Positions 16,829-26,283 of a stretch of 64,000 nt of DNA are shown here, piece by piece. Numbering within the stretch: position 1 is the stretch's first letter; each line of letters opens with the position of its first letter. The translations under genes and the position numbers were made by a program. Below the pieces are notes generated by a model. It saw only the letters and a program-made list of their open reading frames with translations, was not told the origin of the DNA and did not search any database. This DNA is from Vibrio navarrensis (GTDB lineage Bacteria > Pseudomonadota > Gammaproteobacteria > Enterobacterales > Vibrionaceae): contig NZ_CP065217.1 of the NCBI RefSeq assembly GCF_015767675.1, positions 248,001 through 312,000 on the forward strand. The letters are read 5' to 3'.

Positions 16829-17959
16829 GTGAAGAAACTTAAAGTAATGTCAGTTGTGGGCACTCGCCCAGAAATTATCCGTTTGTCTCGCGTTTTAGCA
16901 AAACTTGATGAGCACTGTGAGCATATTTTGGTTCACACGGGGCAAAATTACGACTTTGAACTGAATGAAGTATTTTTTAATGACTTAGGTGTGCGCAAGC
17001 CCGACTATTTTCTCAGTGCTGCGGGGAAAAATGCTGCTGAAACTATTGGGCAAGTGATCATCAAAGTTGATCAAGTATTAGAAGAGATTCAACCTGAAGC
17101 GATGCTGGTACTGGGGGACACTAACTCTTGTATTTCGGCTATTCCAGCCAAGCGTCGCAAAGTGCCTATTTTCCACATGGAAGCGGGTAATCGCTGTTTT
17201 GATCAGCGCGTTCCTGAAGAAACAAACCGTCGAATTGTGGACCATACTGCGGATATCAACCTGACTTACAGCACAATTGCTCGTGATTACCTCCTAGCTG
17301 AAGGTTTACCTGCTGATCGTGTGATCAAAACAGGTAGCCCGATGTTTGAGGTGCTCCACCATTATATGCCGCAAATCGATAGCTCAGATGTGCTTTCTCG
17401 TTTGGGTTTGCAAAAAGGGCAATTTTTTGTTGTTAGTGCGCATCGTGAAGAGAATGTCGATTCCCCTAAACAGTTGGCCAAATTAGCTGAAACGCTTAAT
17501 ACCGTTGCGCAGCATTATAATCTGCCTGTGATTGTGTCAACGCATCCACGTACACGTAACCGTATTGAAGCGCAGGGATTGGAGTTCCACCCGAATATTC
17601 AGTTACTCAAGCCACTAGGGTTCCATGATTACAATCATTTGCAGAAAAATGCCAAAGTCGTACTTTCAGATAGCGGTACGATTAATGAAGAATCGTCCAT
17701 TATGAACTTTCCAGCACTAAATATGCGAGAAGCACATGAACGCCCTGAGGGGATGGAAGAAGCTTCAGTGATGATGGTTGGCTTAGGTGTTGAGCGCGTA
17801 ATGCAGGCTTTGCAAATTCTTGAATCACAACCTTCGGGTGATGAGCGCCTATTACGTCAAGTGGCTGATTACAGTATGCCAAACGTCTCGGACAAAGTTG
17901 TACGTATAATTCACTCTTATACAGACTATGTGAAACGTGTAGTTTGGAAAGAATACTAA
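16829..17959 (+). CDS. wbjD: WbjD/CapG/FnlC-type UDP-FucNAc 2-epimerase
   Basis: Last step of UDP-L-FucNAc synthesis, a 2-epimerase of the WecB fold. The 376-residue protein begins MKKLKVMSVVGTRPEIIRLS and has VLGDTNSCISAIPAKRRKVP, HMEAGNRCFDQRVPEETNRR and a C-terminal LSDSGTINEESSIMNFPAL. The NR-CFD-QRVPEE variant is characteristic of this branch rather than of WecB. I chose GTG 16829, preceded by CAAGAG; a longer frame from 16760 would overlap the previous gene and lacks family support. Confidence 0.9.
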   Translation: MKKLKVMSVVGTRPEIIRLSRVLAKLDEHCEHILVHTGQNYDFELNEVFFNDLGVRKPDYFLSAAGKNAAETIGQVIIKVDQVLEEIQPEAMLVLGDTNSCISAIPAKRRKVPIFHMEAGNRCFDQRVPEETNRRIVDHTADINLTYSTIARDYLLAEGLPADRVIKTGSPMFEVLHHYMPQIDSSDVLSRLGLQKGQFFVVSAHREENVDSPKQLAKLAETLNTVAQHYNLPVIVSTHPRTRNRIEAQGLEFHPNIQLLKPLGFHDYNHLQKNAKVVLSDSGTINEESSIMNFPALNMREAHERPEGMEEASVMMVGLGVERVMQALQILESQPSGDERLLRQVADYSMPNVSDKVVRIIHSYTDYVKRVVWKEY

Positions 17960-17963
17960 TCCA

Positions 17964-19178
17964 ATGAAAATTCTATTCATTAGTCAATTGTACGATCCAG
18001 AGTACTCAATTAAAGGTCACGCTTTAATGAAGCACTGGGTTGACCAAGGCCATGAAGTCGAAGTCATAACCACTTTTCCTAATTATCCAGTAGGAAAAGT
18101 TTATGACGGATATAAAGTACAGCTAGTTGATTCGAGCTACAAAGACCAAGTCAAAATTACACGGGTTTGGTCTCATATCTCCCACTCCAAATCAAAGTTA
18201 TCTAGGGCATGGAGCTACATTAGTTTTACGTTGATGGCATTACTATTTGCGCTAAAGTCTAAAAACGTTTCGGTGGTTTATACCTATCATCCTCAATCTA
18301 CGACGGGGTTGATTGGTATGTTGATGACGTTACTAAAACGCGTCCCATACATTACTGATGTACAAGATCTTTGGCCTGACTCACTGGCGGCAACCGGACT
18401 TGGTAGCAATAAGCTCGTGACTTCCTTGATTGGTGGTTGGTGCCGTTTAGTTTATAAATGCTCTAGTCAAGTCGTTGTTTTATCCGAAGGGTTTAAGACA
18501 ACGCTCATTGAGCGTGGAGTTAGCGGAGATAAGATCAATGTGGTGTATAATTGGTGTCCTGAAGAAAAGTTGATCTCTTTAGCATTAGAGCAGTCGACTT
18601 ACACGGTTTCTTCAAACTCAACGGTTAAACTTGCATATGCTGGTAACTTGGGTACAGCGCAGGACTTGAAGTCTGTGATTCAAGCCATGGGCATGCTTGA
18701 TGATATTGATGTTCACTTGTCTCTAATTGGAGGAGGGGTTGAAAGGGAAGTTCTTGAACAAGAAGTGAAGGATCTAAAGCTTAAGAATGTAGAGATTTTA
18801 GGGTATGTTCCTCCCAAGAATTTATTCTCGGAGCTGGTTAACTATGATGCATTGCTTGTTCATTTGAGAGACGAACCTTTATTCAAAATTACAATACCTT
18901 CGAAAACTCAGTCTTACACTGCATTAGCGAAACCTATTATTATGGCTGTATCTGGAGAGACTCAAGATATCATTAGAGGTGGCCAATGTGGTTATTACCC
19001 AATACCGAGTAACCCAGAGTCTATTGCTGATGCGATAAGAGAGTTGTCAAGTGATCGAGACAATTGGGCGTTGCTAGGGAATAACTCAAGAAAGACTTAT
19101 TTAGATAAGTTTTCTTTAGAGAGTGGCTATCGCGCACTGGATTCAGTTTTGAAGAAGGCAGTATCATATGGAAATTAG
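17964..19178 (+). CDS. wbuB: WbuB-like glycosyltransferase (probable L-FucNAc transferase)
   Basis: A 404-residue GT4-family enzyme starting MKILFISQLYDPEYSIKG, with YHPQSTTGLIGMLM and DVQDLWPDSLAATG, typical of WbuB/WcaI-type transferases, and the donor-domain motif LAYAGNLGTAQDL. In several gamma-proteobacterial clusters wbuB directly follows the fnlABC genes and is assigned to L-FucNAc transfer; the same order here supports that role, but it is not proven by sequence. It overlaps the next gene by 11 bases. Confidence 0.82.
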   Translation: MKILFISQLYDPEYSIKGHALMKHWVDQGHEVEVITTFPNYPVGKVYDGYKVQLVDSSYKDQVKITRVWSHISHSKSKLSRAWSYISFTLMALLFALKSKNVSVVYTYHPQSTTGLIGMLMTLLKRVPYITDVQDLWPDSLAATGLGSNKLVTSLIGGWCRLVYKCSSQVVVLSEGFKTTLIERGVSGDKINVVYNWCPEEKLISLALEQSTYTVSSNSTVKLAYAGNLGTAQDLKSVIQAMGMLDDIDVHLSLIGGGVEREVLEQEVKDLKLKNVEILGYVPPKNLFSELVNYDALLVHLRDEPLFKITIPSKTQSYTALAKPIIMAVSGETQDIIRGGQCGYYPIPSNPESIADAIRELSSDRDNWALLGNNSRKTYLDKFSLESGYRALDSVLKKAVSYGN

Positions 19179-19773
19179 AAATGCGAATTATACTGATGTC
19201 GAACGTATTATAGAGATTCATATTAGTGCGTTTGAGGGCTTCTTTTTGACATTTTTGGGGCCTAATTTTTTACACCTTCTCTATGCAGGATTTATTGATA
19301 AAGGCTTACTGCGCGTAGCAGTTGTTGATTCTAATATTGTTGGTTTTTCTGCAGGTACAGATAAACCAGAAGTCTTTTTTTCCAATTTAAGAAGAGAAAA
19401 GTGGCTGTCATTTTTTTTTGCAGCCGCACCAGGTTTAATAAAGAAGCCATCTTTGGTTATAAAGAAATTATATAGTGCTATCTTCTATAAAGGTGACTCC
19501 GTTGAACGACTGAATAATAGCTTTTTGTTAAGTAGCTTAGCTGTTGATCCTTGTGTGGAAGGTAAAGGTATCGGTAAGCATCTGCTCAAAGATTTGGACG
19601 AGTTATTATCTGAAAAAAAAGAGTGTCAGATTATTTATCTTATAACGGATAAGAATGAAAATAGCTCTGTATTGAGCTTTTATAGTAAATGTGGATTCTC
19701 TATCGAGTCAGAGTTTAAGCAATCTGGACAAAGAGAAATGTTAAGGTTAGTAAAATCAATAAAGGACGTTTGA
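19168..19773 (+). CDS. GNAT-family N-acetyltransferase, likely amino-sugar acetyltransferase
   Basis: The 201-residue protein has the GNAT acetyl-CoA-binding signature LAVDPCVEGKGIGKHLLKDL (about residues 130-150) and the C-terminal SFYSKCGFSIESEF. It sits directly before an aminotransferase and a PglC-like transferase and ahead of a WbpM/PglF-like dehydratase. That context suggests it acetylates the 4-amino group of UDP-4-amino-4,6-dideoxy-GlcNAc, the job done by the unrelated hexapeptide enzyme PglD in Campylobacter. PseH shows that a GNAT fold can do this kind of chemistry. Family is firm, substrate inferred. Confidence 0.8.
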   Translation: MEIRNANYTDVERIIEIHISAFEGFFLTFLGPNFLHLLYAGFIDKGLLRVAVVDSNIVGFSAGTDKPEVFFSNLRREKWLSFFFAAAPGLIKKPSLVIKKLYSAIFYKGDSVERLNNSFLLSSLAVDPCVEGKGIGKHLLKDLDELLSEKKECQIIYLITDKNENSSVLSFYSKCGFSIESEFKQSGQREMLRLVKSIKDV

Positions 19774-19777
19774 AGAT

Positions 19778-20941
19778 ATGAGTACAGATTTTTTACCATT
19801 TGCTCTACCTGAAATTGGCGAAGAAGAAATTGCAGAAGTTGTTGATTCATTACGTTCTGGTTGGGTAACTACAGGACCTAAGGCAAAACGTTTTGAAGAA
19901 CAGTTCTCCGCTTTTTTAGGTGATGAAAAGTTAGAGTCAATTGCCGTGAACTCAGCCACGTCAGGTCTTCATTTGGCGTTAGAAGCTATCGGCGTAGGAC
20001 CTGGAGATGAAGTTATTGTTCCTACATATACATTTACTGCAACAGCTGAAATTGTTCGATATCTAGGTGCTACACCTATTATGGTTGATGTTGAGGAATC
20101 AACATTTAATATGACACCAACTGCTTTTGAAGCGGCGATTTCAGAGAAAACAAAAGCAGTCATTCCTGTTCATTTTGCTGGTCTTGCATGTGATATGGAT
20201 GAAATTATTTCTATCGCAAGAAAGCACGATATCCGCATTATTGAAGATGCAGCACATGCATTACCAACAGTTTACAATGGTAAACTAATTGGAACTTTGG
20301 ACACTGATGTCACCGTGTTTAGCTTTTACGCGAATAAGACGATGACAACTGGTGAGGGGGGCATGGTTGTTACGCGTAATCAAGACATTGCAAAACGTTG
20401 CAAAATTATGCGACTACATGGAATAAGCCGTGATGCCTTTGATCGCTATACATCAACGAAGCCAGCCTGGTCCTATGAAATTGTTGCACCGGGTTACAAA
20501 TATAATATGCCAGATATCTCGGCAGCTATTGGCTTGCATCAGTTAGTTAAGTTACCAGACTTCCAAATTAAACGTCAACGTATGGCTGAGTATTATAATC
20601 AGCAACTCAAAGAACTGCCTATTGTTCTTCCTGCATTACCTAATGAGGTGAGTTCACATGCATGGCATTTATATCCGATTAAGCTAAAGGATGATGCTGG
20701 GATATCTCGAGATGATTTTATTTTTAAAATGTCTGAATTAGGCATTGGCTGTTCTGTACATTTTATTCCTTTGCATTTGCACCCATATTGGCGTGATACA
20801 TACGAACTGATACCAGAAATGTATCCTATTGCTCAATCTATTTTTGAAGCCGAAGTTTCTTTACCATTATATACAAAAATGAACGATGACGATTTGTTAA
20901 GAGTTGTCAATGCAGTTAAACAGGTTCTCGCAGATGGCTAA
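19778..20941 (+). CDS. DegT/DnrJ/EryC1 family sugar aminotransferase (PglE-like)
   Basis: PLP-dependent enzyme that would put an amino group on C4 of the 4-keto sugar made by the WbpM-type dehydratase. The 387-residue protein has the family start LPEIGEEEIAEVVDSLRSGW, the substrate loop PTYTFTATAEIVRYLG, the aspartate pair in IIEDAAHALP, and the catalytic lysine in FSFYANKTMTTGEGGM. The end has CSVHFIPLHLHPYW. It is closer to PglE-type than to ArnB- or GDP-perosamine-type enzymes by my reading, but this needs a tree. It overlaps the next gene by eight bases. Confidence 0.88.
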   Translation: MSTDFLPFALPEIGEEEIAEVVDSLRSGWVTTGPKAKRFEEQFSAFLGDEKLESIAVNSATSGLHLALEAIGVGPGDEVIVPTYTFTATAEIVRYLGATPIMVDVEESTFNMTPTAFEAAISEKTKAVIPVHFAGLACDMDEIISIARKHDIRIIEDAAHALPTVYNGKLIGTLDTDVTVFSFYANKTMTTGEGGMVVTRNQDIAKRCKIMRLHGISRDAFDRYTSTKPAWSYEIVAPGYKYNMPDISAAIGLHQLVKLPDFQIKRQRMAEYYNQQLKELPIVLPALPNEVSSHAWHLYPIKLKDDAGISRDDFIFKMSELGIGCSVHFIPLHLHPYWRDTYELIPEMYPIAQSIFEAEVSLPLYTKMNDDDLLRVVNAVKQVLADG

Positions 20942-21530
20942 ACGACTTTTTGATCTATTTCTATCCTTCATCGGGATTTTTTGTCTATTGCCAGTTTTTA
21001 TTTCTGTGGCTTGTTGGATTAAGCTGGACTCACCTGGTCCGGTTTTTTTTAGACAAACAAGAGTTGGTTACAAGGGGAATCCATTTCGAATTCATAAATT
21101 TCGAACAATGAAAGTGCAGGCAGAGAGCGAAGGCCGATTAACGATAGGTAACGATAGCAGGATCACTCGATCTGGACAATTTTTGAGGAAGAGCAAAATC
21201 GACGAGCTACCGCAACTCATCGATGTGTTCCTAGGTAATATGAGCCTAGTTGGCCCTCGTCCAGAAGTGCAAGAATTTATTGATTGTTATCCAACGGATG
21301 TTAAGGATAAAGTTTTATCGGTAAAGCCGGGTATTACTGATCGGGCATCAATCGAGATGGTCGATGAGAGTGATATTTTAGGTCAGTATAGTGATCCCAA
21401 AAAAGCCTACATTGATGTGATTTTGCCAGTGAAGCAGACATATTATTTACAATATGTCGATAATCATACTATCTTAGATGATATTTTTATTATATTTTCT
21501 ACAATAAAGAAAATAATCAAGAGAACATAA
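20934..21530 (+). CDS. PglC-like initiating sugar-phosphate transferase
   Basis: A small monotopic phosphoglycosyl transferase of 198 residues that links the first sugar-1-phosphate to undecaprenyl phosphate. It has an N-terminal membrane hairpin (LFDLFLSFIGIFCLLPVFIS), GPVFFRQTRVGYKGNPFRIH, KFRTMK, the catalytic-type DELPQLIDVFLGNMSLVGPR and a C-terminal KPGITDRASI. The short size without an N-terminal multi-helix domain matches PglC rather than WbaP. The ATG at 20934 is preferred over one at 20904, which lies inside the aminotransferase gene. With its neighbours it suggests a diacetylated 2,4-diamino-trideoxy sugar as the first residue. Confidence 0.9.
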   Translation: MAKRLFDLFLSFIGIFCLLPVFISVACWIKLDSPGPVFFRQTRVGYKGNPFRIHKFRTMKVQAESEGRLTIGNDSRITRSGQFLRKSKIDELPQLIDVFLGNMSLVGPRPEVQEFIDCYPTDVKDKVLSVKPGITDRASIEMVDESDILGQYSDPKKAYIDVILPVKQTYYLQYVDNHTILDDIFIIFSTIKKIIKRT

Positions 21531-21564
21531 TTACTATGTAATTTATGTATTTAGAGAGATAATT

Positions 21565-23517
21565 ATGGACAAGTTGGCTTATATTTGGTCTCTGCCTCGG
21601 ATGCATAAGCGTCTGATCAGTTTGGCTATTGATACTTTATTGATCACCTTCTCTTTCTTTCTCGCCTTGGCGGCGCGAACGGGAGAGGTCTCTTTTTCGG
21701 TTTCAGGGCCAACTTGGTTAACGCTGCTTGGCACCTTAACCGTAACGCTAATCGCCTTTACCAAACTGGGGTTGTATCGCGCGGTATTGCGTTACCTAAC
21801 TTTCCATGCGTTAACGGTCGTTGTGATTGGTGCGGTGATCTCCGCACTTTCTATCACCAGCTTTGCCTACTATTTTGATGCCGCGGTGCCGCGTACGGTG
21901 CCTGTCATCTATATGACATTCCTCGCTATTCTCTGTGGCGGGGCGCGCATGTTGGTGCGCTCACTCATTGTGCAGGCTAGCCGTAAAGGCTCTGAACGGG
22001 TATTGATTTTTGGCGCGGGCAGCACAGGGCGGCAGCTCGCCATCGCGTTAAGAAATGCGGAATCGTATCAAGTACAAGGCTTTATTGATAATGATCCATC
22101 ATTAGCAAATACCATCATTCAAGGGATTAACGTTTACTCGCCAAGCAGTGTTGATCAACTGGTCGAAAGGCAAGGCATAGAAAAGATTTTGCTTGCTACG
22201 CCGCGTGCTTCTCGCTCGGAACGTAAAACCATCATCGATTCTTTGTTGCACCTTCCAGTAGAAGTGCTCACCGTGCCTGATTTCAACGATATCGTCAACG
22301 GCAATGCCACAGTCGATGAGCTGAAAGATGTCGCGATTGAAGATCTGCTTGGCCGCGATCCGGTCGCACCCAACCCAGATCTGATGAAAGCCAACATCCA
22401 AGGTAAAGTGGTAATGGTGACTGGCGCGGGGGGGTCTATCGGCTCAGAGCTTTGTCGGCAAATCGTCAGGCAAAAACCTAAATCACTGGTTCTTTTTGAG
22501 CTGTCTGAATTTGGCCTTTATCAAATTGATAAAGAGCTTTCCAATCTGGTTGAAACAGAAAAGCTTAACGTCGAGATCATCCCACTGTTGGGTTCAGTGC
22601 AACGCATTAACCGTGTCAGCACCACCATGCGTGCCTTTGGGGTACAAACGGTGTACCACGCGGCCGCGTATAAACACGTGCCACTAGTGGAATACAATGT
22701 GGTCGAAGGGGTGCGTAACAACGTATTTGGCACCTATTACACTGCCAAAGCGGCGATTGAGGCAGGGGTAGAGTCCTTTGTGCTTATCTCAACCGACAAA
22801 GCAGTACGCCCAACCAATGTGATGGGTACCTCAAAACGAATGGCTGAGTTGGGCTTGCAAGCCCTAGCGCAGCAAGAGAACAGCAAACCCAATGGTACGC
22901 GTTTTTGCATGGTGCGTTTTGGCAATGTGCTTGGTTCATCCGGCTCTGTGATTCCTCTCTTCAAACGTCAGATTGAAGAGGGCAAAGCGATCACCGTGAC
23001 ACATCCAGATATTATTCGCTACTTTATGACCATACCAGAGGCAGCTCAGTTGGTGATTCAGGCAGGCGCAATGGGTAAAGGTGGCGATGTCTTTGTCTTG
23101 GATATGGGCCAACCAGTAAAAATCGTTGATCTGGCGAAAAACTTAATCCGCCTCTCTGGGCTTGAAGTTAAATCGCCTTCTAACCCGAACGGCGATATTG
23201 AGATTAAATTCACCGGCCTTCGCCCAGGCGAAAAGCTCTATGAAGAGTTATTGATTGGCGATAACGTTGAAGGCACAGAGCATGAACGCATTATGACGGC
23301 CAACGAGCAGTTCTTGCCGCTAGAGCAGTTTAATCACATTCTCGAAGATCTTGATTTAGCATGCCACCACTTCGACCATGAGGCGATTCGCCAAATCCTG
23401 CTGGAAACGCCAACAGGCTTTAACCCAACCGATGGCATTGGCGATCTCGTCTGGAACGCGAAGAAGAAACTCAAAGCATCCCAAGCAAAAGTCGTTGAAA
23501 TGAAGGTAACGGCGTAG
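21565..23517 (+). CDS. WbpM/PglF-type membrane UDP-GlcNAc 4,6-dehydratase
   Basis: A 650-residue protein with four N-terminal membrane helices (about residues 16-130), a CoA-binding-like Rossmann domain (RVLIFGAGSTGRQLAIAL) and a C-terminal extended SDR catalytic domain (VVMVTGAGGSIGSELCRQI, then STDKAVRPTNVMGTSKRMAE). It retains C5 configuration and yields UDP-4-keto-6-deoxy-GlcNAc, the substrate for the aminotransferase at 19778. It is the last gene of the capsule locus. GC content is back at the chromosomal level, consistent with a conserved flank. An AGAGAG ribosome binding site precedes ATG 21565. The stop TAG leads directly into the repeat block. Confidence 0.92.
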   Translation: MDKLAYIWSLPRMHKRLISLAIDTLLITFSFFLALAARTGEVSFSVSGPTWLTLLGTLTVTLIAFTKLGLYRAVLRYLTFHALTVVVIGAVISALSITSFAYYFDAAVPRTVPVIYMTFLAILCGGARMLVRSLIVQASRKGSERVLIFGAGSTGRQLAIALRNAESYQVQGFIDNDPSLANTIIQGINVYSPSSVDQLVERQGIEKILLATPRASRSERKTIIDSLLHLPVEVLTVPDFNDIVNGNATVDELKDVAIEDLLGRDPVAPNPDLMKANIQGKVVMVTGAGGSIGSELCRQIVRQKPKSLVLFELSEFGLYQIDKELSNLVETEKLNVEIIPLLGSVQRINRVSTTMRAFGVQTVYHAAAYKHVPLVEYNVVEGVRNNVFGTYYTAKAAIEAGVESFVLISTDKAVRPTNVMGTSKRMAELGLQALAQQENSKPNGTRFCMVRFGNVLGSSGSVIPLFKRQIEEGKAITVTHPDIIRYFMTIPEAAQLVIQAGAMGKGGDVFVLDMGQPVKIVDLAKNLIRLSGLEVKSPSNPNGDIEIKFTGLRPGEKLYEELLIGDNVEGTEHERIMTANEQFLPLEQFNHILEDLDLACHHFDHEAIRQILLETPTGFNPTDGIGDLVWNAKKKLKASQAKVVEMKVTA

Positions 23518-24112
23518 GACGAAAAGAAGGTTGCTAGGGGCTAGGTACTAGGAAGAGCGGGGAAGGGCGAAGAGCGGTTAAGAGCGGTCCTGTGGACCTG
23601 AAGAGCGGGGAAGAGCGGGAAAAGCGGTCCTGGTTCCTAGGTTGCTAGGTACTAGGAAGAGCGGATAAGAGCGGGAAGGGCGGTCCTGGTTCCTAGGTTG
23701 CTGGGTTCTAGGAAAGAGCGGATAAGAGCGGTCCTGCTTTTCCGCTTTTTCTTTTCCTAGTAATCTAGCCCCTAGAAAACTCGTCCCTTCTTTATCCGCT
23801 CTTGCTCTTCCTAGCAATCTAGTCCCTATCAATCTCGCTCCTGCCTTTCCGCCTTTGCCTTCCCCAGGACCAAGGGCCCGGAACCCAGGACCTTATCTTC
23901 CGCCCTTGCTCTTCCTAGCAATCTCGCTCCTGCTTTTCTGCCCTTCCTAGTCCCTGCTCTTTCCTAGGACCTAGGGCCTGCTTTTTCCTAGTCCCTGCCT
24001 TTCCTAGGGCCTGCTTTTCTGCCCTTCCTCGAAAATTTCCAACAATTTGCGCTCAAGTAAAAGCGAATATGCTAGCGTTTTCCTATCTTAATTGGCGACT
24101 AAGGCAAAGGAA
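23518..24112. repeat. Large CTAG/AAGAGCGG repeat block after the capsule locus
   Basis: About 510 bases of repeat (to roughly 24030) that start immediately after the WbpM-type stop codon. The left arm is purine-rich, alternating GGTTGCTAGG, CTAGGTACTAGG and GAAGAGCGG units; near 23735 it switches to a pyrimidine-rich arm of CCGCTCTTGC, CTTCCTAG and CCCAGGACC units, so the strand could fold into a long imperfect hairpin. No gene is credible inside; Pro/Leu-rich open frames are products of the low-complexity sequence. The last 80 bases are ordinary AT-richer sequence likely to hold the promoter of the next gene. Confidence 0.88.
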
Positions 24113-25444
24113 ATGCAAATACTTCATCATGGCGGTAAAGATACCGTTACAGGCTCTTGTCATGAGCTGCGCGCAGATGGCATGGCGCTATTAATCGATT
24201 GTGGCCTGTTTCAGGGCAAAGAGTCGGCGCAGGCAGAATTAGATTTCTCCGTTGAGCATATTGATGCGCTGATTGTCACTCACGCGCATATCGATCACAT
24301 CGGTCGTATTCCTTGGCTGCTTGCCGCTGGCTTTCGCGGGCCAATTTACGCTACTCGGGCCAGTGCAGAGCTGATCCCACTGATGTTAGAAGATGGCCTC
24401 AAGTTACAGCTGGGCCTTAATAGCCAACAAATTCAGCAAATTTTACACGCCGTTAAACAGCGTTTGCGTCCATTGGGCTATGGTGAATGGCTCACACTCT
24501 CTGCGCAGAGAAACACAGAGGCCTCACTCGAGCTGCGCTTTCAACCCGCTGGGCATATTTTAGGTTCGGCCTACGTTGAAATTCGCTTAGCCTGTGGAGA
24601 AGTGGTGGTGTTTTCTGGTGACTTAGGCCCGAGTAATACGCCGCTCTTGCCCGATCCGCAACCGCCAGAGCGGGCCGATTATCTGGTGATAGAGAGCACC
24701 TATGGCAACCGCAATCATGATGATGTTGCAGGCCGAGCGGAAACGCTGCGCAAAATCATTCAACGCTCTTTAGCCGATGGCGGCACCATTTTAATCCCGG
24801 CTTTTAGTGTTGGCCGTACCCAAGAGCTGCTGTTTGACCTTGAGCGCCTGATTTATGAGCATAAAATTGCCGCCGATTTGCCCGTCATCCTAGACTCACC
24901 GATGGCCCAGCAAGTGACGCAATCTTATCGGCACTTTAAAACCTTATGGGGTGAGGAAGCAAAGCAACGTCTGGAGATGCATCGCCATCCGCTAGCGTTT
25001 GATCAATGTATTCAGATTAGCGATTACCGCACTCATCAAGCGTTAGTCAACCGTTTGGCGTCAACCGGGGACGCGGCGATTGTGGTGGCCGCTTCGGGAA
25101 TGTGTCAGGGCGGGCGGATTGTCGACTATTTGAAAGCGCTGCTGAGCGATGAACGCACCGATGTGATTTTTGCAGGCTATCAGGCCGAGGGAACGCTCGG
25201 GCGTAGCATCGCTCAAGGTGAAAAAAACCTCTGCATTGATGGCGAGGAGGTCGAAGTAAACGCCAGTATCCACGTGATGTCGGGCTACTCTGCCCATGCG
25301 GATCAATCTGAGTTGCTGGCTTTTATCCATGGCATTGGCCAAGCTCCGCAAGAAATTCATCTCATCCACGGTGAACCAAGCAGCAAGCAAGCCTTTGCTC
25401 AAGCACTGAATGCCACGGGTTACGCGGGGGTTGTGAGGTTGTAG
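24113..25444 (+). CDS. MBL-fold beta-CASP RNA metallo-hydrolase
   Basis: A 443-residue metallo-beta-lactamase-fold nuclease of the YSH1/CPSF73-like group. The zinc site is intact: THAHIDHIGRIP (HxHxDH) near residue 60, GHILGSAYVEI with a zinc His, and FSGDLG. The beta-CASP part has ESTYGNRNHDD and IPAFSVGRTQELL, and the C-terminal RNA-specific domain has VMSGYSAHADQSELLAF and LIHGEPSSK. Such proteins cleave RNA. I chose ATG 24113 with AAGG nine bases upstream; a TTG at 24092 is possible. It stands alone between two repeat blocks, and its stop TAG is part of the following repeat (TTGTAGGAAGGG). Confidence 0.9.
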   Translation: MQILHHGGKDTVTGSCHELRADGMALLIDCGLFQGKESAQAELDFSVEHIDALIVTHAHIDHIGRIPWLLAAGFRGPIYATRASAELIPLMLEDGLKLQLGLNSQQIQQILHAVKQRLRPLGYGEWLTLSAQRNTEASLELRFQPAGHILGSAYVEIRLACGEVVVFSGDLGPSNTPLLPDPQPPERADYLVIESTYGNRNHDDVAGRAETLRKIIQRSLADGGTILIPAFSVGRTQELLFDLERLIYEHKIAADLPVILDSPMAQQVTQSYRHFKTLWGEEAKQRLEMHRHPLAFDQCIQISDYRTHQALVNRLASTGDAAIVVAASGMCQGGRIVDYLKALLSDERTDVIFAGYQAEGTLGRSIAQGEKNLCIDGEEVEVNASIHVMSGYSAHADQSELLAFIHGIGQAPQEIHLIHGEPSSKQAFAQALNATGYAGVVRL

Positions 25445-26013
25445 GAAGGGAAGGTTGATAGGGAAGAGCAGGTTGCTAGGGGCTAGTTTTCTAGGGACTA
25501 GGAAGAGCGGTTAAGAGCGGTCCTGTGGCCCTGAAAAGCGGTTCTGGGAAGGGCAAGAGCGGCCCTGGTTCCTGGGCGAGAAAGGGCAAAAGCGGGGAAA
25601 AGCGGCCCTGGTTCCTAGGTCGCTAGGTTCTAGGAACAGCAGGTTGCTAGGTTCTAGGTTTCTAGGGACTAGGAAGAGCGGTTAAGAGCGGACCTATGGC
25701 CCTGAAGAGCAGGCACTAGTTTTCTAGGTTTTGCTCTTCCTAGTAATCTAGGCCCTAGCAAACTCGTTCCTGCTTTATTCGCTCTTGCTCTTCCTAGCAA
25801 TCTAGTCCCTATCAATCTCGTCCCTTCTTTTTCCGCTCTTGCTCTTCCCAGGACCAAGGGCCCAGAACCTAGTACCCTCTCTTCCGCTTTTTCTTTCCCC
25901 AGGACCCAGAACCTTCTCTTCCGCCCTTGCTCTTCCTCGTCTCTTCCCTGCCTTCTTGTCTCTTTAAAGATACGCTGCTATAGTTCCTTGACCACGTTGA
26001 GTTCGAGGCGGGA
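25445..26013. repeat. Large CTAG/AAGAGCGG repeat block
   Basis: Repeat from the stop codon at 25444 to about 25960. Purine arm to about 25730, then pyrimidine arm. It contains the recurrent core GGGCAAGAGCGGCCCTGG at 25551-25568 and its approximate complement GGACCAAGGGCCCAGAACC near 25851. The last 50 bases are non-repeat and probably hold the promoter of the DUF4160 gene. Confidence 0.88.
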
Positions 26014-26283
26014 ATGCCAGAAATTGACGCCCTATTGGGCCTTTCATTTTGCTTGTACTTCTTTGATAACAAACAGCATAAATTACCGCATATCCACGTG
26101 AAATACGGTAGTTACGAGTTAATTATTGCTATTGAAACGGGGGAGTGTTTAGAAGGTTATTTACCCAACAAACAACGTAAACGTGCTGAGAACCACATTT
26201 TCGAACATCGAGAGCAATTGATGATTATGTGGCATAAAGCGGTGAATGGGGAAAACCCTGGTAAGTTAGGTGATTTATGTTGA
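26014..26283 (+). CDS. DUF4160 domain protein (putative toxin-antitoxin partner)
   Basis: An 89-residue protein in which almost the whole length is the DUF4160 domain: SFCLYFFDNKQHKLPHIHVKYG is the hallmark segment, with paired histidines. DUF4160 genes very often precede a DUF2442 gene, as here, with a seven-base overlap. The pair has been proposed as a toxin-antitoxin-like module, but I know of no firm biochemical role. It lies between two repeat blocks as an isolated two-gene unit. Confidence 0.85.
   Translation: MPEIDALLGLSFCLYFFDNKQHKLPHIHVKYGSYELIIAIETGECLEGYLPNKQRKRAENHIFEHREQLMIMWHKAVNGENPGKLGDLC

Noticed and set aside
23518..24030. CRISPR array
   Set aside because: Repeat units have no constant length and no unique spacers between identical repeats, and there are no cas genes in the window.
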